DNA from: CAYLLD01 sp964425135 | Lineage (GTDB): Bacteria; Pseudomonadota; Alphaproteobacteria; Rhodobacterales; Rhodobacteraceae | NCBI GenBank assembly: GCA_964425135.1 | Contig: CAYRKW010000095.1 | Location: 1-8,864, forward strand | Length of the DNA stretch: 8,864 nt | Reading direction: 5' to 3' | Part shown: positions 6,628-8,864 of the stretch, piece by piece | How positions within the stretch are numbered: position 1 is the stretch's first letter | Layout of the letters: each line of letters starts with the position of its first letter | Notes under the pieces: generated by a model | Seen by the model: the letters and a program-made list of their open reading frames with translations, nothing else | The model's database searches: none | Told to the model about the DNA's origin: nothing | Position numbers and translations under genes: made by a program

Positions 6628-6657
6628 AAAAAAAGCGCCCTAAACCTAGGGCGCTTT
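6628..6657 (-). terminator. Rho-independent terminator after the HU gene
   Basis: An 11-bp stem (6632-6642 with 6647-6657, core AGCGCCCTA/TAGGGCGCT) with a four-base loop is followed on the minus strand by a run of seven T (6628-6634 as A on plus, partly shared with the stem). It lies 33 bases after the HU stop. On the plus strand only TTT follows, so it is chiefly a minus-strand terminator. Confidence 0.93.
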
Positions 6658-6690
6658 CAAAACTCGGATCGTTGTCGAAAAAACCCGGCC

Positions 6691-6981
6691 CTAAGCGTTC
6701 ACCGCATCCTTGAGTGCCTTTGCAATCGTCACCTTCGCAACGCGGTCGGCTGGCTTTTGGATCTGCTCACCTGTCGATGGGTTACGCACCATACGCTCGG
6801 GACGCGCGCGGCAGGCAAATTTGCCAAGACCCGGCAACGTCACCGCACCGCCAGCAGCAACCTCTTGCGTGATGATACCCGTCAGCGCCTCAAGATTGCG
6901 GTTCGCACTTTGCTTATCGACGCCCGTTGCATCTGCAAGCGCGCTGACAAGTTGAGTTTTGGTCATTGGTTTGTTGCTCAT
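6691..6981 (-). CDS. HU family DNA-binding protein
   Basis: A small dimeric nucleoid protein of the HU/IHF fold that binds and bends DNA with little sequence specificity. It encodes 96 residues. MTKTQLVSALADATG (6-20) aligns with the start of E. coli HU, followed by the turn GLGKF (51-55, HU GFGxF) and the arm motif RNPSTGEQI (66-74), where Pro68 is the DNA-intercalating proline. The C-terminus AKALKDAV is typical. Differences from E. coli HU are five extra N-terminal residues, a cysteine at 57 and valine at 84 where a phenylalanine is usual, so it is a divergent member. ATG at 6979-6981 has AAGGGG eight bases upstream; Met6 has no ribosome site. A weak promoter may be TTGCGA (7065-7070) with TAACTT (7042-7047), spacing 17. 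It has its own terminator and no obvious functional link to its neighbours. HU versus IHF-like function cannot be settled here. Confidence 0.93.
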   Translation of the reverse strand: MSNKPMTKTQLVSALADATGVDKQSANRNLEALTGIITQEVAAGGAVTLPGLGKFACRARPERMVRNPSTGEQIQKPADRVAKVTIAKALKDAVNA

Positions 6982-7139
6982 CTGCTCATCCCCTTTTTGG
7001 ATCGGTTTTTTGGTTTTTCGGCCGTGTGAAGGCTCTGGCTAAAGTTAGCCCCAACAAACATGCCTCGCAATCATAGATTTAGTAAAACCTCCATAATATA
7101 GGGATTTTTGCGGGTATTTGCCGAGATTTAGTGTGAAAT

Positions 7140-7148
7140 TGTGGATAA
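7140..7148 (-). promoter_or_regulatory. perfect DnaA-box 9-mer (TTATCCACA)
   Basis: TTATCCACA, the strict DnaA-box consensus, is on the minus strand one base after the amn stop codon and about 160 bases before the HU start, next to AT-rich sequence. Only one copy is seen, so it is not an origin. It may be a chance match or a DnaA regulatory site. Confidence 0.35.
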
Positions 7149-7149
7149 C

Positions 7150-8619
7150 TTACAGGAATGCGGTCTCATCGAAGCTGCGCAATTTGCGCGAATGCACCCG
7201 TTCAAGAGGCATCTCGCGAATAGATTCCATCGCCCTGATTCCAATTTTCAGGTGCTGCGCGACCTGCTTTTTATAGAAATCAGAGGCCATTCCCGGCAAT
7301 TTCAGCTCGCCATGCAGCGGCTTGTCCGAAACACACAAAAGCGTGCCGTAGGGAACCCGGAACCGAAACCCGTTGGCGGCAATGGTCGCGCTTTCCATAT
7401 CAAGTGCAATGGCCCGTGATTGCGACAGACGATGGACAGGGCCGGACACTTCACGCAGCTCCCAGTTGCGATTGTCAATCGTCGCAACCGTTCCGGTGCG
7501 CATGACTGATTTCAGCTCATATCCCTCAAGGTTTGTAATCTCCGCAACCGCTGTTTCTAACGCCACCTGAATTTCCGCCAGTGCCGGGATAGGTACCCAA
7601 GTGGGCAAATCATCGTCCAAAACGTGATCTTCGCGCACATAAGCATGGGCCAAAACATAATCACCCAGCGATTGCGAGCTGCGCAGGCCAGCGCAATGCC
7701 CGACCATGATCCAGGCATGCGGGCGCAACACGGCAATATGATCGGTCGCGGTCTTCGCATTTGATGGCCCGACCCCGATATTGACCATCGTAATACCACC
7801 GCCATCGGCTCGTTTGAGGTGATAGGTCGGCATCTGCGGTACACGCTCCGCCGGTTTGCCCTCACAGCCATCAGCGGTATGGATCACATTGCCCGGCTCG
7901 ACAAAAGCCGTATAGCCCGACCCCGTATCCGCGATAGCGGCTTTGGCAAACTCGACAAACTCATCCATGTAAAACTGGTAGTTTGTGAACAATACATGGT
8001 TCTGGAAATGCACCGGCTCTGTGGCGGTATAGTGCGACAGACGGGCGAGCGAGTAATCCACACGTTGCGCGGTGAAAGGCGCCAGCGGCTCAATCGGCGT
8101 GTCCGCTTGCCGCGCATTCACGATCGCATCATCGATTTGTGCAAGATCAGGCGTGTCGAACATATCTCGCAAATGCATCGACAGACGCGGCGGTGGGCCA
8201 TCCACGGACATATTGGATGCCATCGCAAAATGCACCGGAATGGCAGAGTTCGACCGGCGCACGGTTATCGGCACATTGTGGTTTTCGACAATCAACCCCA
8301 ATTGCTGCGCCAGATAGTTGTGAAAAAGATCGGGGCGGGTCAGCGTAGTCGAATACGTGCCGGGCTCTGCGAAATGCCCGAAAGACAACCGGCTATCAAT
8401 CTGCGCATGGGTCGGGATTTCGACAATAATCTCCGGATAAAACGCCCGATACCTCTGTTCGGGCGCCTCACCCTTCATCACGGCTATGAATTTTTCGCGT
8501 AGAAAACTGACCGAGGCGTCATAAATCTCGGCAATCCGCACAACAGCTTCATCGGCCGTCGCAAAAGACTGCGGATCGGGAACGTCTGGCGTGATCACGT
8601 CTGAGGGGGACATTGGCAT
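7150..8619 (-). CDS. amn: AMP nucleosidase
   Basis: Hydrolyses AMP to adenine and ribose 5-phosphate in purine salvage and adenylate balance, in the cytoplasm. From ATG at 8617-8619 it has 489 residues, close to the 484 of E. coli Amn. The N-terminal Amn-specific domain runs to roughly residue 180. The C-terminal nucleoside-phosphorylase-like domain includes VNIGVGPSNAKTATDHIAVL (279-298), MVGHCAGLR (305-313), LDMES (406-410), which binds the sugar in this superfamily, and a late SDKP (431-434). A second in-frame ATG at 8611-8613 would give 487 residues. The frame is open further upstream only to a TTG at 8710-8712, but that stretch crosses a terminator hairpin and has no coding look. There is no clear ribosome site; AAGTGA is the nearest. 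A terminator ends only 27 bases before the start, suggesting attenuation or a very short leader. No terminator is seen after the gene. Confidence 0.95.
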   Translation of the reverse strand: MPMSPSDVITPDVPDPQSFATADEAVVRIAEIYDASVSFLREKFIAVMKGEAPEQRYRAFYPEIIVEIPTHAQIDSRLSFGHFAEPGTYSTTLTRPDLFHNYLAQQLGLIVENHNVPITVRRSNSAIPVHFAMASNMSVDGPPPRLSMHLRDMFDTPDLAQIDDAIVNARQADTPIEPLAPFTAQRVDYSLARLSHYTATEPVHFQNHVLFTNYQFYMDEFVEFAKAAIADTGSGYTAFVEPGNVIHTADGCEGKPAERVPQMPTYHLKRADGGGITMVNIGVGPSNAKTATDHIAVLRPHAWIMVGHCAGLRSSQSLGDYVLAHAYVREDHVLDDDLPTWVPIPALAEIQVALETAVAEITNLEGYELKSVMRTGTVATIDNRNWELREVSGPVHRLSQSRAIALDMESATIAANGFRFRVPYGTLLCVSDKPLHGELKLPGMASDFYKKQVAQHLKIGIRAMESIREMPLERVHSRKLRSFDETAFL

Positions 8620-8646
8620 AGCGTCACTTGTAATAAGATGTCCTAC

Positions 8647-8677
8647 AAAAAGAAAAACAGCGCCATGAAAGGCGCTG
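8647..8677 (-). terminator. Rho-independent terminator in front of amn
   Basis: A 7-bp perfect stem (CAGCGCC at 8658-8664 with GGCGCTG at 8671-8677, six-base loop) is followed on the minus strand by TTTTTCTTTTT (8647-8657). It ends 27 bases before the amn ATG. No coding sequence is seen between it and the right edge, so it ends either a transcript from beyond 8864, a short non-coding RNA, or the amn leader itself. Confidence 0.85.
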
Positions 8678-8698
8678 ACAGTGATACCTGTTTTTATT

Positions 8699-8726
8699 TT
8701 TATAGCATGCAACGCTGAGTCTTGCA
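8699..8726 (-). promoter_or_regulatory. possible promoter upstream of the amn terminator
   Basis: On the minus strand an extended -10, TGC-TATAAA (-10 at 8699-8704), has TGCAAG (8721-8726) 16 bases upstream as a weak -35. A start near 8692 would give a leader of about 70 bases that runs directly through the terminator hairpin. An alternative -10, TATTAC (8630-8635), would give an almost leaderless amn mRNA. Confidence 0.35.
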
Positions 8727-8864
8727 GATGTGCGAATCAGGCGCAAGGAAAATGTGAAAATAATTCTGTAAACCTGCCGAACACCTTGTTTTTCAGGCGA
8801 CAGCGGCGATGTATAGAAGGAACAATCCGGGTTATTCGGCACAAACGGCTCTCCACAATAGGTC
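8727..8864. other. non-coding right edge
   Basis: I see no supported gene here. A 72-codon minus-strand frame crosses this stretch and the terminator but has no coding character. A small hairpin is possible around 8781-8800 (CACCTTG...AGGCG on plus). The upstream neighbour of amn is outside the window. Confidence 0.4.

Noticed and set aside
6302..6643. Open frames spanning the N gap on both strands
   Set aside because: They are open only because N bases cannot form stops. The flanks are a repeat array and a terminator.
6978..6989. Mini-frame ATG-AGC-AGA-TGA overlapping the HU start
   Set aside because: Its ATG directly abuts the ribosome site with no spacing, so initiation there is unlikely.
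7037..7050. GGCTAA-AG-TTAGCC palindrome as an amn terminator
   Set aside because: The two-base loop cannot form a good hairpin and no T tract follows on either strand. It may be a minor DNA site near the HU promoter.
7819..8502. 227-codon plus-strand open frame
   Set aside because: It is antisense to amn, Arg/His-rich, without motifs or a plausible ribosome site.
8590..8599. GTGATCAC inside amn as a third copy of the suc operator
   Set aside because: It matches only 8 of 10 positions, lies in coding sequence, and is explained by the codons there.
8620..8712. Longer AMP nucleosidase starting at TTG 8710-8712
   Set aside because: The extension is encoded by the terminator region and is not family-like. 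The ATG at 8617-8619 gives the expected length.
8624..8842. 72-codon minus-strand frame upstream of amn
   Set aside because: It runs through a terminator hairpin and its T tract, has Cys/Tyr/Ser-rich random composition, and has no ribosome site.

Overview
The window reads as chromosomal sequence of an alphaproteobacterium, most likely the Rhodobacterales/Roseobacter group. The evidence is the protein sequences (an LDH-like malate dehydrogenase, SucCD, a Roseobacter-style HU protein), the mdh-sucC-sucD-sucA gene order, the GC-rich coding sequence, and an intergenic hairpin pair of a kind common in alphaproteobacteria. Every gene I can support lies on the minus strand, so the biological reading order is from high to low coordinates.

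Reading from the right edge: about 245 bases without a gene (8620-8864) carry a clear Rho-independent terminator just before amn (AMP nucleosidase, 7150-8619). A short AT-rich gap with a perfect DnaA-box 9-mer leads to a small HU-type DNA-binding protein gene (6691-6981), which ends in its own terminator (6628-6657). Next comes a ~700-base non-coding stretch (5995-6690). It holds a pair of GTGTTAACC motifs, an 11-bp-periodic array of TGTGCAT heptamers broken by a 100-N assembly gap, an inverted pair of REP-like hairpins, and inverted repeats in front of mdh. The mdh gene (5032-5994) is followed by a strong terminator (4972-5007). The sucC upstream region then holds two identical 10-bp palindromes exactly 20 bp apart, a strong operator candidate. 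Last is the tight cluster sucC, sucD, a small unrecognised gene, and sucA, which runs off the left edge.

Together mdh, sucCD and sucA cover three TCA-cycle steps: 2-oxoglutarate to succinyl-CoA (E1 component), succinyl-CoA to succinate with nucleotide triphosphate formation, and malate to oxaloacetate. sucB and lpd would be expected beyond the left edge. The terminator after mdh and the operator-like site before sucC suggest that mdh and sucCDA are at least partly separate transcription units. amn and HU are housekeeping functions with no evident pathway link to the TCA genes.

I see no mobile element, CRISPR array, tRNA, rRNA or defence system, and no convincing novel multi-gene system. The most interesting signals are regulatory or structural: the twin palindromes before sucC, the heptamer array at the assembly gap, the terminator inside the amn leader, and the small gene between sucD and sucA, whose upstream frame encodes a good signal-peptide start displaced by one base.
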